From Tenrec ecaudatus (Eukaryota > Chordata > Mammalia > Afrosoricida > Tenrecidae): DNA of 64,000 bases. The notes beneath the pieces were generated by a model. It was given only the letters and a program-made list of their open reading frames with translations, was not told the DNA's origin and did not search any database. Numbering within the stretch: position 1 is the stretch's first letter; every line of letters begins with the position of its first letter. Shown in pieces: positions 1 to 10,964 of the stretch. Where the stretch lies: assembly GCF_050624435.1 (NCBI RefSeq), contig NC_134547.1, positions 27,363,374-27,427,373 of the forward strand, written 5' to 3'. The position numbers and the translations under genes were made by a program.

Positions 1-17
1 AAGCTCAATCACGAACT

Positions 18-205
18 GCTATTGTGCCAGTTCTGACCCATAGTTACAGGATACAACTGTCCTTGTGGATTTCTGAAACAACAATTCTTTGTGGGAGTTG
101 AAAGCTGCCCTTTCTACAGGAATGCAGCAGGTGCGTTTGAACTGCCAACCCTGCAGTTAACAGGCCAATGTGAAGGGATTTTGCCACTTTGCCACCAAGG
201 ATTCT
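18..205 (-). mobile_element. AfroSINE, antisense
   Basis: This is the antisense form of the tRNA-headed AfroSINE. Anchors visible in order are the tail (TCTGACCCATAG), the middle block (TTTCTGAAACAACAATTCTT) and the inner tRNA block (TGCAGTTAACAGGCCAA), closing with GCCACCAAGG. It is diverged, so the edges are approximate. Confidence 0.75.
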
Positions 206-681
206 AAAGGTAGCATGAGGAGAACATTTATTAAATCTTCCATGGTACACAGGCAAGGGGGAGACCTGAACTACAGCTCTCGGGATTCTTGGTGCCTCGC
301 AGTGGACAGTTCCAGCCGCATCGGATCCAGGCTTCCCAAGATTTGCAGAGCCACCAGCATAGTCTTTGCTCCTCTCCAGGATTCACAATTGCTTCCTGGT
401 TGCTCAGGTATATAGGAGTTTAGTGGTTCTCTAATGCAATCATCCCATTTTGCAAAGAAGATGCTGATGCCCAGACCGGGGAGAAGATTATCTGAGGCCA
501 CTGAGAAGGACACCATCACCTCAAGTCCTTCTGACCCCCCACAAGTTTCTGCCAACAGCAATGAGCTCTGGGTTACCTACTCAGTCTTTTGAAGCCTTAG
601 CCAGCTGATGCAGCTGCCAGTTGGATTGATCAGGGTATGTGACCCAGAGCTCCTTAGAACGCGCCCCCTCCCAAATGCAAA

Positions 682-838
682 TTTACTGCCATAGAGTTGA
701 TACTGATTCATAATGACCCTATAAGACAGGGTAGAACTTCCCCTGTAGGTTTCTGAGACTAACTTTCAGCCTTTCTCCTGAGAAGTGGCTGGTTGTGTGG
801 TGGTTTAGATTTTGCAGTTAGCAGCCTTTCAGCATGAG
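682..838 (-). mobile_element. AfroSINE, antisense, 5' end lost
   Basis: The tail is present (GATTCATAATGACCCTATA, ACAGGGTAGAACT) and so is the inner block (TTGCAGTTAGCAGCC). The last part of the tRNA head is missing. Confidence 0.7.
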
Positions 839-1264
839 AGGTAGGGTCACATTTCTGTTCTGATTATGCTCCATTTTCTGAGATGCCAGGGCCGAGGCTC
901 CCCCCTGCAGGTAGCAGTGAGATTTTTCTCACTAAACTGCGCTGGATGGGAAACTTGGGGCAAGTAGTGCATCGCAGCCAAGGAAGATCTCATTGACAGT
1001 GCAGTACTTGAATAAGGCAGGAAGACACAGGAGTGGCCATCTGGTGGTGGGCAAAGTGTTCCAGGTAGGAGACAGTCAGTGCAAAAGACCTTGTGATTGG
1101 GTTCTCCAAGCTTCTTCCTGGAACAGCAAGGAGACCAATGTGAGTGGGGCATGACACTCTGTGTAGTGAGGAAAGATGATCACTGTGTGGGCCTCCTGTA
1201 TGATTGAGAAGCCAAGGGGAATTTTTAAACCCTAAGCCAGATCAATGCTCAAGGAAGCATCAGT

Positions 1265-1535
1265 CAAGACATCAAACGACACGTTGCATTGGCTAAATGT
1301 GCTACAACAGATCTCTTAAAAAGACTGAAGATCAAGGATGTTACTTTGAGGACACTGCGTGATCTTGTGCCAAATCTCGCCATGGTTGTTAGGTTGGAGT
1401 CCATTGTTGCAGCCATGGTGTCAGCCCATCTCCTTGAAGATCAGTCTCTTTTCTTGTGGACCTTCAGTTTTACCGAGCATGATGTCCCTTTCCATGGACT
1501 GGTCTTTCCTGATAAAATGTAGTAGCTACCAGATT
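1265..1535. mobile_element. RTE LINE 3' fragment with internal inversion
   Basis: Positions 1265-1360 match the RTE reverse-transcriptase end in sense orientation (GTTGCATTGGCTAAATGTGC, AGATCAAGGATGTTACTTTG). Positions 1375-1530 match the extreme 3' end in antisense (CCATTGTTGCAGCCATGGTG, GAGCATGATGTCC). The two halves meet head-on, as expected from inversion during target-primed insertion. Confidence 0.6.
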
Positions 1536-1554
1536 GGATGTCATGCCTTTAGAA

Positions 1555-1753
1555 CAGTGGTTCTCAACCTTCCTAATGTTGTGACACTTTCATATAGTTC
1601 CTCATGTGTGGTGCTCCTCCCAACTATAAAATTATTTTTGTTGCTACTTCATAACTATAATATTGCTACTGTGATGAATCGGATGACCCCTGTGAAAGCA
1701 TTGTTCGACCCCCCCCCCCAACGGGGTCGCGACCCACAGGTTGAGAATCACTG
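1555..1753 (-). mobile_element. SPIN-type nonautonomous hAT element
   Basis: The terminal inverted repeats are CAGTGGTTCTCAACCT at the left and AGGTTGAGAATCACTG at the right. The GGGTCGCGACCC block characteristic of SPIN lies at the right end, so the element is in reverse orientation. Flanking 8-bp sequences CTTTAGAA and CTCTGGAA agree at 6 of 8 positions and resemble the hAT preference around CTCTAGAG. The element is 199 bp, far too short to encode transposase. Confidence 0.88.
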
Positions 1754-2504
1754 CTCTGGAACATTTTCATCATAGAAGAGAGTTCGGTTGCACAGCTCTG
1801 AGTTAGAGGGTGAGACGGGTTATTTGACATTCATTTGCTGATGTGTTTGCGAACCCAGTGGAAACACTCAGGAATGAGCATCTTCTTTAGCCATTTTCCT
1901 GGATCATTCAAATGCCATCTCCCCTGTGAATGCCTCACTCCATCCTTGGCTTTCCATACTTGCCATATGAAAATGGGATAATATTTCAATACTTAGCATT
2001 ATATATAACCCAGTATTTGGTAGTCTGCCTCAAACAGATGCGAGTCTCTCTCTTTTTCTACTAGTATTTAATTTTGATATGTGAAAACATACAAAGCAAA
2101 ATCTGTTCCATTTCAACCCTTTCTGGACACAATGTTCAGTGACATTGGTCACACGCTTCATATTGAATTAGCATTCTTGTTCTTTCTATTCTAGGTGTTT
2201 CCTTTCTTTTTACTTAATCTCTCTGCCACAACCCTCTCACATATATTTTGACTTATCTGTAGCCCATTTAGATTTGTGCTGATTTTTTAAAGACTGCAAT
2301 ATTCAAGGATGCAATCCTTTAAGAGCTAAATTGTTATTTAGTTTAAAGATGACTTCAGGGGAAAGTTTCAATTAAAGGTTTGAAGAGTAACTCAGGGTCA
2401 TAGTCTCTGGGACTCTTCCAGTTAAGTAAGTCTAGATAATTAAAGAATTTTAAATTATGTTCCACAAGGTTCTCCCTTTCTATGAGCATCCTTAGGAATC
2501 ATGG

Positions 2505-2668
2505 TGCTATGGTGCCTGCTAACCTCAAAGTCAATAGTTGAAACCACCAGCCACTCTGCAGGGGAAAGAAAAGTTTTTCTGTTTCCTTAAAGAATAGCAA
2601 GCGAGGAAACCACAGGGGGTGTTCTATACTGAGTCAAAATTGACTCCATGGCAGTGAGTTTATGTTGT
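2505..2668 (+). mobile_element. AfroSINE, sense, head truncated
   Basis: Readable blocks are CCTGCTAACCTCAAAGTCAA, GAAACCACCAGCCACTCTGC and the tail AAAATTGACTCCATGGCAGT. Confidence 0.7.
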
Positions 2669-2689
2669 TATCGAAAAAAGAACACATTT

Positions 2690-3018
2690 TAATGGGGGCT
2701 CTGACAGATAATATAACAATCCATAAATCAATTAGATCAAGCGAGTTTGTACATATGCTGCCACCATCATTTTCTAAACACTATCATTCTACTTGACCCC
2801 TTTGATATCAGCTCCTGTTTTTTCCCTCTTTCCTCAACCCTCACACCCTTACTAAATTATATATAAATTAATATCTTTATACACACCATCTTCTGTGTCC
2901 CTCTACCAATATTTCTGTTATTCGGCCCCTAAGTTGTGTGTGTGTGTGTGTGTTCCATTGTTATCAGTTCCCTTTTCCTCCCCTTCCCTACACAGCCACC
3001 CTGTGCCCTCATGGTATC
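2690..3018 (-). mobile_element. L1 class B 3' UTR, antisense, diverged
   Basis: It begins at the L1 3' end in antisense (TTTTAATGGGGGCTCTGACA) and runs through GATATCAGCTCCTG and the C/T-rich stretch. A (TG)9 tract at 2935-2952 lies inside it. It stops exactly where the LTR at 3019 starts. Confidence 0.6.
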
Positions 3019-3524
3019 TGAGTCAGTTCGAGTTGACTAGAGAAGCACATTCATAAACACTCATGTGTCTTAAAAAAGCTTTATATAGAAGAATAATTGT
3101 ATATTAAGAAAACATCCCAGCCCAGTCCAGACCACGTCCATAAGTACGAAATTAACCCATATATCCAATAACAGTGTGTAAATTTTTTTCAGACTTATGC
3201 AACACATGCAATGACACCAAGTGCTGGAAGATCACAGGGCAGTCGGTGGAATGTCTTATGGACCCAGTGGAGGTGGAAAGTGGCATGGGTCTCCACATGA
3301 CTCCTCCCCGTTCAAGGCTCTGGCTGCCGTCAATGTAGATCCATGTATCTTGTCAGCAGGAATATCAAGTCATGGGTGTCTCTCACCCCCAGGAAAGAAT
3401 ACAGGAGTTGCCAGAATCCTCAAGAGAAGGCCATGCCCACATTGAGACCTCACTGGCTATGGCCTGAGTGACAGACTGGACTCCACCCCTATGCAAGATG
3501 ATGGGAGATTAAAAAGCTACCACA
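3019..3524 (-). mobile_element. Solo LTR, MaLR/ERVL-like, antisense
   Basis: The element starts TG and ends CA and is flanked by GTATC (3014-3018) and GTAGC (3525-3529), a 5-bp target duplication with one change. The left edge carries GTTGACTAGAGAAGCAC, the terminal block shared by the other LTRs in this window. The right edge (TTAAAAAGCTACCACA) is the LTR 5' start in antisense. No internal retroviral sequence flanks it. Confidence 0.6.
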
Positions 3525-4045
3525 GTAGCGCTACTCCCATTACTGTTCCTGAGGATTTTATCTGTCCTGGATTCCGTGCGTGGTTGCTATTTCTTTTTAT
3601 GATTTTTCTTTCAGCATCTATCTGTGGTGTCCCTGATCTGAAGGCCCTGATGCAGTATCTGTGAGTCTCCTGTGAGCAGGGACTGTGTTCTCTACATCTG
3701 GGCCTTCTTAAAGCTTTGCAAAATGTTGTCATTTGAATAACACTCAACAAATATTTATTGAAGGAATGGCATTGCAGGTGACAGTCAGTACCTATTCTCC
3801 CATCAGTTATATGGTTGGCGGTCTTTTTACCTCTCAGACATATAGCTGAATCATTACAATGTGAGGGTCTGAGCCTGGTTATATTATAGGGACATGTAGT
3901 CAAAAGACAAAATATGTTTGCCTAAAGCACCTTTTGAGTATGATGTTTCAATAAAATAAACTGGACAGATCCTGGCAGCAGACATGTTTCAGCCGCTCAC
4001 AAGCTATGTGGCTTTGGGTAGTGTACCCTAAGCTCTGAATTCAAG

Positions 4046-4432
4046 GTAAGTAGTTTCAATGGTCAATTGCATGTGAGAGCTGGACAGTGAGTAAGGAAAA
4101 CTGAAGAAGAATCAATGCATGTGAATGATGTGCAAACAATACCGAAAGTCGTCTGGGCTGTCAGAAGAACAAGCAAATCCCTCTTGGAGGAAGCACGGCC
4201 AGAATGCCCCTTAGAAGTGAGGATGGCAAGTCTTCATCTCACATCCATTGGACATGCTATCAGGAGAGACTGGTTCTTAAGAAAGGACATAATGCTTGTT
4301 AAAGTACAGGGGCAGCAAGAGGGAAGAAGACCCTTGATAAGATGGATGTCCACAGTGGCTAGAGCAATGGGCTCAACATGGACCAACGACTGTGGTGATG
4401 ACACAAGAACAGGCAGGGTTTCATTCCGTTGT
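4046..4432 (+). mobile_element. RTE LINE 3' end, sense
   Basis: It follows the end of the RTE reverse-transcriptase reading frame: CATGTGAGAGCTGGACAGTG, then AGAATGCCCCTTAGAAG, then GGACATGCTATCAGGAGAGA, and stops shortly before the 3' tail. A 134-codon frame from 4115 is a relic of this element and not a host gene. Confidence 0.75.
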
Positions 4433-4551
4433 ACAGTTCCAGTCTCTGGTACAAAGGAAAATAAGTTGCCCTATCCTGTGGGGTCGAGGCTATTGTGCCT
4501 GCTGTGTATTTTGTCCTAAGGACTTGCAGTGTTGTTCTTTATACAGTGTTG

Positions 4552-4755
4552 TTGTTATTAGCTGCTTTTCGGTCCATTTTGACTCATAGCGACCCCCATG
4601 CATTTCAGAGTAGAACTGTTCCATAGGGTTTTTAAGGCTGTGACCTTTTGGAAGCAGATATTCAGGCCTACCTTCCTTAGGCACCTCTTGGATTCTGGGT
4701 GGGATTTAACTGCCGACCTCCTGGGTGCTAGTCAAACACTACCCAGGGAGTCCTC
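4552..4755 (-). mobile_element. AfroSINE variant, antisense
   Basis: The tail GACTCATAGCGACCCCCATG is followed by GTGACCTTTTGGAAGCAGAT, which marks a subtype different from the GAGAAAGATG subtype. It ends at the head in antisense (ACCCAGGGAGTCCTCCC). Confidence 0.75.
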
Positions 4756-4784
4756 CCACTGAATAGTGTGAATGTATTCCCACC

Positions 4785-5032
4785 TAGGGTGCTCCACTTC
4801 CAGTACTTGTTTGGACGGTATTCTCTTTTGATCCATAGGGTTCAATGGACTCATTTTCAGTAGTACATCATCAGGTCTTTCTTCCCAGTGTGTCCTAGCT
4901 TGGATGCTCTTGTGAAGCGTGTCCAGAGTGGCTTGCTCTGGTTATAATCGTAGCTGGTGACACCGCTTACAGCAATCACAGCTATAGACAAATGACAACA
5001 TGATGACAAACTGACAGATGGGTGGCAGCCTA
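4785..5032 (-). mobile_element. RTE LINE 5'-end module, antisense
   Basis: This matches the far 5' part of the RTE element in antisense (GATCCATAGGGTTCAATGGA ... CAAACTGACAGATGGGTGG), without the middle of the element. The same module recurs near 18.0, 21.4, 25.5 and 29.2 kb. Confidence 0.65.
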
Positions 5033-5827
5033 GGGAAGGAATGATCAACACAACACAACCTGAGTGGAAATCGAGCTATGGAGTCTCTGAGAGTCCAGGC
5101 TCTTCGTCCTGGCACAGCCTGGGGCAGGGCCTGGAGCCAGGAACTGTGGCTGCTGGGGTGAGGACCCCCAGCTTCCCCACTTGGCATTCCCTCCCCAAAC
5201 ACAGCTGGCAGCCTGTGGGAATTGTCTTTCCCCTTGCACATGACGGCACTGACGAGCATAACGCAACCCTGCTGGTGGTTAATGACTGGTGACATTATGA
5301 GGCCACTGCCCACCTTTGGTTGAGGGAATTTGCCAATGCTCGGAAGTTGTTGGGCTCTAACGAAATGCAACCCCTGCAAGCAAGCACTGAGTCAAGTGCA
5401 CGAGGTGTGGGGCACTCTGACATCCCCGCGTGACCGTGAAAAGCAGGCTGCGGAGCAGTGGTGGCTGCTGAGGCTCCTTTCTCCTGGCAATACTGGCATG
5501 CTGAAATGGCGGGCTGATTTGCCATGGAAAGCAGGGTTTCATGGGAACTTGAGGATTAAGAATCCACATGCCTGCAATCAATATTGTATGTTCATCCAAA
5601 TTTTGGGGTGAAGTAAACCACTTTTTCAAAGGAGTAAGTGGATTTCTGTGTTCATAAATCATGCCCACCACTTGGGAGTGCAGAGGAGGATATGGGAGGA
5701 TGGTAAAGAAGAGCAGCAGGAGAGGACCTGAAGACCTCATGCTTCCTCAGGGTCAGGGGCCAGGCAAAACCAATGTCCCTGGAACACCACTGTCTCTCTG
5801 GAATGGTATTAGCACAGCTTGTTACTT
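5033..5827. other. No gene seen; intergenic sequence
   Basis: Several overlapping open frames of 60-145 codons run on both strands, none with a recognisable domain or codon pattern. I see no repeat that I can name. Confidence 0.5.
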
Positions 5828-6022
5828 GCATACTGTACTGAGTTCATTCTGACTCGCAGCGCCCCTATAGGGAAGAATAAACATGCCCCAATGAGTCTCT
5901 GAGACTATAATTCTTTACTCAAATAGAAAGCCTCATCTTTTTTCCATGGAGGAAATGGTGGATTCACAACTGCTGACCTGGTGGTTAGCAGGCCAACACC
6001 GAACTTACTATACCACCAGGAC
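5828..6022 (-). mobile_element. AfroSINE, antisense
   Basis: The tail (TTCATTCTGACTCGCAGCG), middle (AAATAGAAAGCCTCATC) and inner block (GTGGTTAGCAGGCCAACA) are all present. It ends at TATACCACCAGGACA. Confidence 0.75.
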
Positions 6023-6149
6023 ATTTCTGTTTAGCCTAGAGACTTTCAAATGGATAGAACAAGACCCATACCAACCCTGTTCACGGCTATCAACCCCCCT
6101 TTCTGTGAAGTCCCCACTACGTTCTGTGAAGTTCACCACTTTCTCCGTA

Positions 6150-6807
6150 TGTGTGTGTGTGTGTGTGTTACGTAACCTTACCCTTGATCATTCCCTACCA
6201 GGCCTGCCACTTCCCCCTCACTACCATATTGAGTCCCCTGTTGTTCCCTTGTCCCTGTGTTTGTTAACACCACTTCCTTACCCCCCGCACCTCCCCCTAT
6301 CCCAAGTGCCCCCGGAACTCTCAGTCCTGTTGTTTTTCCTCCAGATAGTTCATCCAGCCTCTCTTATTTAGACAGACCTGTGGAGACACTAACATGCACG
6401 AAAACAAGACAGAGGAAAACAAAGCAACAGTTTACAACCAGACAACAAAACAACAAAAACAAACCACTGACAAAGAACAAAACAAAACACATCAAGAAAG
6501 AAGACCTTGTAGTTAGTTCAAGGATCATTTGTTGGACCTTAGGAGTGTTTTCCAATCCAGTCTGTTGAGGCACCACAACCTGGCCCCAAAGTCCACTTTC
6601 AGCATTCCCTGGGGACCTTGCCACTCCATTCCCTTGCTGTTCCACTGCACTCCACCACACTTTGCCTCGGTGTGGTGGAATCAGGTTAGGTGCAATTCGC
6701 ACACTGTGTCTCCAGTGCTGTCCCCTGTATCACCCTTGGTCACTGAGGGGCATCATGTCTCATAGTGGGGCCAGCCATGTTGTTCTCTTTGTGGACTGGC
6801 TGCTCTG
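6150..6807 (-). mobile_element. L1 class B 3' UTR interior, antisense
   Basis: The matched order is TACCCTTGATCATTCCCTAC, CATCCAGCCTCTCTTATTTA, AGTCCACTTTCAGCATTCCC, TTTGCCTCGGTGTGGTGG and GGCATCATGTCTCATAGTGG. This is colinear with the longer copy at 60.8-61.3 kb. A (TG)9 tract sits at the left edge (6150-6168). The 190-residue and shorter frames here are not genes. Confidence 0.8.
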
Positions 6808-6925
6808 AGACTGGAACTCTTTAGGGGAGTAGAAAGCCTCATCTTTCTCCCTTGGAGTGGCTGGGGATTTCAAATTTGCCATTTCAGACATTGCGTTTAG
6901 CAGCCCAACACATAACCCCTATACC
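6808..6925 (-). mobile_element. AfroSINE fragment, antisense
   Basis: Only the middle and inner blocks are present (GGAACTCTTTAGGGGAGTAG, GTTTAGCAGCCCAACA). It abuts the L1 piece on its left without its tail. Confidence 0.7.
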
Positions 6926-6967
6926 CCACCATAGCTACAGAAAACAATAAAGAAACAAAATCCAACA

Positions 6968-7510
6968 ACATTCATTGCCATTGGGTGCATAACAATCCTA
7001 TCGAGAGAAAATACTGCGGCCTCCTGGGTTTCCAAGGCTATAACTCTTTGTAAAAATAAAATTGTGTTATGTTTTCAGTGAAAGTTTACATAACCGATTA
7101 GATTTTCATTTAACAAATTCTCTACTTGTTTAGTGACATTAGTTAATTTTTCAATAAAAAGGAAAGCAGAAAATTAAAAAAAGAACAAATGAAAAACGTT
7201 TTAAGAGTAAAGACAAATGATAAGATGTTAATTTTTAACCTAATCATATCTGCAACAATACACTTTCTGATGTACTGACGGTGAGCAGGGTTTAATCCCA
7301 TCCCTGGTGAATGGTCCCAGGGGATTTAATGGAGGCTTATTCTCTGTGGAATCTCTGCCAATGCATTTTGAGTTTTTATACTCATCTAAGGCTATAACTC
7401 TTTATGGGAGAAGAAAGCCTCATCTTCTCCATAGGAGCGACTGGTGAATTCCAACTGCTGACCTTGCAGTTAATAGCCCAACACATAACCCATTATGCCA
7501 CCAGAAGAGA
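6968..7510 (-). mobile_element. AfroSINE, antisense, split by an L1 insertion
   Basis: The tail half lies at 6968-7049 and the head half at 7388-7510 (GAAAGCCTCATCTTCTCC ... ATTATGCCACCAGAAGAG). The halves share the 16-bp sequence AAGGCTATAACTCTTT at 7034-7049 and 7388-7403, the target duplication of the element between them. Confidence 0.8.
7050..7387 (-). mobile_element. L1 class A 3' end, antisense, with target duplication
   Basis: The block CAGTGAAAGTTTACATAACC is the antisense of the class A L1 3' terminus. It is bounded by identical 16-bp copies of AAGGCTATAACTCTTT. The tail is degenerate (AAAATAAAATTG), so this is an old insertion. The right part is not clearly assigned. Confidence 0.65.
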
Positions 7511-8102
7511 GATTTGTATCTGGGTGCCTTCCAAATCAAGCACTACAATTATGCAAGGAGGATATTTTTTTCTGTACTGGAGCCAGGTCAAGTCAGAACC
7601 AGTGTGTCCATGGTTTGCAGCGAAGTCGGAGGAAGAAGAGGGTAGACTGTCTATAACTTCTCATAGCCCAGGGAAATGCTAGGCCTGGAAGGGGGCATGT
7701 GGCTCAACCATATTCAGAAAATCTGCACACTAACCTCCCCGGCTCAAATAATTACCAGCACCATGTCTCTGAATATCACCTGAAAGCAAAATAGTGAAAG
7801 CACCATTTCCATTTCATAATACTTTTATTAAAAGTAAAGTTCAATTCAGTGATGTGAAGAAGCTGGGAAAATTATCTTTTCATTTCTTTCTTTTTCTTTC
7901 CCTCCCTTTCCCCTTCTTCTCCACAGAACTGAGAGGCAGAAGGAATAAAGGCAGCATGGCACCAGCTGGAGGACACCGTGGGGTCAGGGTCACCATTTAA
8001 CTCATGCTTCTCCAGTTTGGAGGGGCAACTGGATGTCCTCATTTGTGAATTTGCTTATTAATCTTTTTGAGTTAACAAGGTCATGGTAAAAAATGATTGT
8101 TG
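7511..8102. other. No gene seen; intergenic
   Basis: A short pyrimidine-rich run (7880-7922) is the only compositional feature. I recognise no coding or repeat signal. Confidence 0.45.
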
Positions 8103-8475
8103 GCGTTTTTGTTAGGAACCTTCTAGTCCAGTCCAACTCATAGTGACTCAATGCATCAGTGCCGAGCTCTCTAGACCAATGGTTCTCAACCTGTGGGACC
8201 CTTGCACAGGGTGACTGTAACAAAATTACAGTTATGAAGCAGCAATGAGAATATTTTTATGGTTGTGGAGGTCACCACAACATGAGGAACTGTATGAAAG
8301 TGTTGTGGCATTAGGAAGTTTGAGAACCACTGCTCTAGGCTTTTCTATGCTGTAATCTTTACAAGAATGAGTTGCCTGGTTTTTCTTCCAAGAACAGAGC
8401 CACTGGTGGGTTCAAACCTTCAACCTTTTGGATAGCAGATGAGCACTTAACCATTGTGCCTCCAGGGCTCTTTGA
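8103..8475 (-). mobile_element. AfroSINE, antisense, interrupted by SPIN
   Basis: The tail half is at 8103-8176 (CCAACTCATAGTGACTC) and the head half at 8333-8475 (GGTTTTTCTTCCAAGAAC ... GTGCCTCCAGGGCTC). Removing the SPIN copy and one target repeat restores a continuous SINE, so the SINE is the older of the two. Confidence 0.8.
8177..8332 (+). mobile_element. SPIN-type nonautonomous hAT element
   Basis: The ends are CAATGGTTCTCAACCTGTGG and TTTGAGAACCACTG. The target duplication is CTCTAGAC (8169-8176) versus CTCTAGGC (8333-8340), 7 of 8 identical. At 156 bp it is shorter than the other three copies, having lost part of the region after the GGGTCGCGACC block. Confidence 0.88.
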
Positions 8476-8715
8476 TAAACTCTATTAGAGGGTCTTAACC
8501 ATTGCAACCCCATGGATCCTTTTGGCATTTAGGATTGGCTATGGAACACCTGCCCACTCCCCAGAATAATATTTCCAAATACCTCCAATGAAATACAGAA
8601 TCACAAAGGCACAAATTGTATTGAAATGCAGTGATAAAAATAAAAGACATTGGATTTGTGGCTAATATACATGTTAATAAATCCATTAAATATGATCTGA
8701 TGGTGGGTCTAATAA

Positions 8716-8890
8716 ACCAAACCCACACCATTGAGTTGATCCTGACTCACTGTGACCCTATATAAAATTCCTCAGGCTAAATCTTGACAGGAGCAGATCA
8801 TCTCACCTTCCTCTCAGAGAACAACTGGTGCCTTTGAACTGCCAACCTTGAGGTTACCTGCCCAATGGCTCACCCACAGCGTCACCGTGA
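8716..8890 (-). mobile_element. AfroSINE, antisense
   Basis: It runs from CCATTGAGTTGATCCTGAC through GAACTGCCAACCTTGAGG to ACAGCGTCACC. Confidence 0.75.
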
Positions 8891-9284
8891 GTTCTAGATA
8901 GTGATGAGCATGAACTGTACTCAACGATGGCTGCAACGACTAGCATGGGGTGTGAAAGCATGTAGAATTTCTCTCGGTGGTAATCGCATGGCTATTCTGA
9001 ACACAGCTGTGGACATGCTAAACTGCCCTACGAGCTTAGGGGAACTAACTCAACCAGGATTGTCCCTCATCCAATTTGACATTGCTCCCCAGCCTGCTGG
9101 GGCTCAGTGGTTCAGTGTTAGGGTCCCTTGTCTAGATACCAGGGCTGGCATGGAGAAAGTCATTCCTCTGCAGCCTTCTAGTGTGTGTGGGAAGATATTA
9201 GTGTTAAGCCTTGGCAGGAAATTGGTGGATTTTCCTGGCAGCCACATTCTTAATAACCATTTACTGGATACTTATTATATTCTG

Positions 9285-9712
9285 AGGGTAAATTGTGGTT
9301 CAGTTGTAGAATTCTCCTTTTCCATGTGGGAGATCTGGGTTTGAGTCCAAGACAATGCAACTCATGTGCATCCAACACTCATTTGTCAGGGGGATGCTTG
9401 GTTATTGTTGTGGTACTGAACTGATTTCTGTGTTGCTATGATACTGAAATGGGGAAGCTTGGTTGGGTGCGGCTATGAGACTGAACCTGTTTCTGTGATG
9501 TGTCCAGACTAAGATGAGCGATGAAGAAGAGCCTGGTATTCTACTTCTGAAAACCAATTAACGAAAACCCCTGTGAATCACAATCTGATGCACAACCAAA
9601 GAGATGGTGCAGGACCAGGGAGAATATTGCCCATGGAGTCACTGGGAGCTGGTTGTCACAGTGAGTTGGACTGGAGGCTGACTCAACAGCAGCTAACAAC
9701 CATTGTGTTCCA
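9285..9712 (+). mobile_element. tRNA-Gly-headed SINE with AfroSINE/RTE-type tail
   Basis: The head at 9293-9363 follows tRNA-Gly: GTGGTTCAGTTGTAGAATTC (A box region) and GGTTTGAGTCCAAGACAATG (B box). The body GAGCCTGGTATTCTACTTCT leads to a 3' part shared with the RTE tail (GATGGTGCAGGACC ... CAGCAGCTAACAACC). It is a SINE, not a tRNA gene, because the acceptor stem is unpaired and the sequence continues into the body. Confidence 0.75.
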
Positions 9713-9928
9713 GGCACTCGATTTGCTTTAAAAATCTAGCTCAGCCTTCTGGTACAGGGAAGTGATTAATCATGCCTACTTTATAGCACACCGTGAACCC
9801 TGATCAATGTCAGGCCCTGCTTGTGTTTTGTCCCTCCTTTTCCACATTCACATCACTTCCATTCCCCTCTTCAGACTAGTACCCCCTGCTGGGTGCTTGG
9901 TGTGTGTGTGTGTCCTTATAGGCATACA

Positions 9929-9972
9929 GCCATGTGCACTAGACCATGCTGCCATGTGCACTAGACCATGCT
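9929..9972. repeat. Perfect 22-bp tandem duplication
   Basis: The unit starting GCCATGTGCACTAGACC occurs twice head to tail with no mismatch, just right of a short TG run at 9901-9912. Confidence 0.9.
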
Positions 9973-10284
9973 GCTTGGTGAATGGGCTTTCAGCTTCCAT
10001 GAATGGTACTGCAATATAAATCTCATTCAGTTTCTGACCTTTTCAACTCCTTGCAATGTCATTAAGAGTTATTGCCATGCTGCATATCAATTGCATGTGC
10101 TGCTGCGTGCCACTTGGTCATGAGCAATCATCATCTTTCTTTTGTTTCCTTCTTCAGTTGTCTGTTGATTGGCATCCAATTCGGCTCCAACTCTTCTCTA
10201 CTGCAGGTATCAGCGTGGTGACCATTCTTGTAAAAATGCCCCAAGGGCCCTGTGAATTGGATAAATAGCTTGGCCTATATACCC

Positions 10285-10460
10285 AGGAATTATGCGTTGG
10301 GCTGCTAACCCCAAGGTGAGCAGTTCCAACCCACCAGCTATTCCATGGAGCAAAGTGAGGCTGTCTGCTGTCGTAAGAATTTAGTTTTGTAAACCTATAG
10401 CAGCAATTCTACTGTGCCTTGTAGGGTTGCTAATGAGGAAGAATCAACTGGGGTTCTGTT
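10285..10460 (+). mobile_element. AfroSINE, sense
   Basis: Visible blocks are TTGGGCTGCTAACCCCAAGG, ACCCACCAGCTATTCC and GTAGGGTTGCTAATGAGGAA. Confidence 0.75.
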
Positions 10461-10489
10461 TGTTTTTATACATCCAGGAGAGAGCTTTG

Positions 10490-10672
10490 ATGGGGGAGAT
10501 ATTAAGTGCTTGGCTGCTAACCCAAAGGTCAGTAGTTTGAAGCCGTCTTCCACACACTGTGGGATAAAGGCATGGCTGTCTACTTCCCAATAGAAGCCTT
10601 GAAAGCATCATGGGACCATTCAGCTTTGTTTGATAGGGTCATGAGGAATGAAAGTCAACTCAGTGATTGCGC
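10490..10672 (+). mobile_element. AfroSINE, sense
   Basis: Visible blocks are TTGGCTGCTAACCCAAAGG, then a diverged middle, then GATAGGGTCATGAGGAATG. It lies 30 bp after another copy in the same direction. Confidence 0.7.
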
Positions 10673-10964
10673 TTCTTTGGTTGTACGCCCAGGAGGGGCT
10701 CACTAGGTCCCAGGGTCCATTCAATGGGCTTTCACTAAGCTCTGCCAGATTGCTGTGCAGCAAACCTGCATCATTAGCAGTGTTTCTCTGCTTTCCCCGG
10801 ATCTCCAATGACACTTGGTATGTTTGTCTTTCTAACTGTTGCCCGTTTGATGATTTTAAAAGGTCAAGCACAATAAACTCATCTATCCCAGGCACTTTAT
10901 GGTTCTGTAGCAGATTCTTAGGGTTGCCATGCCACATTCCTTTGACCCATCTCTGACACCATCT

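Noticed and set aside
9293..9363. tRNA-Gly gene
   Set aside because: B-box wording is present but stems are not complementary and the sequence continues as a SINE body.
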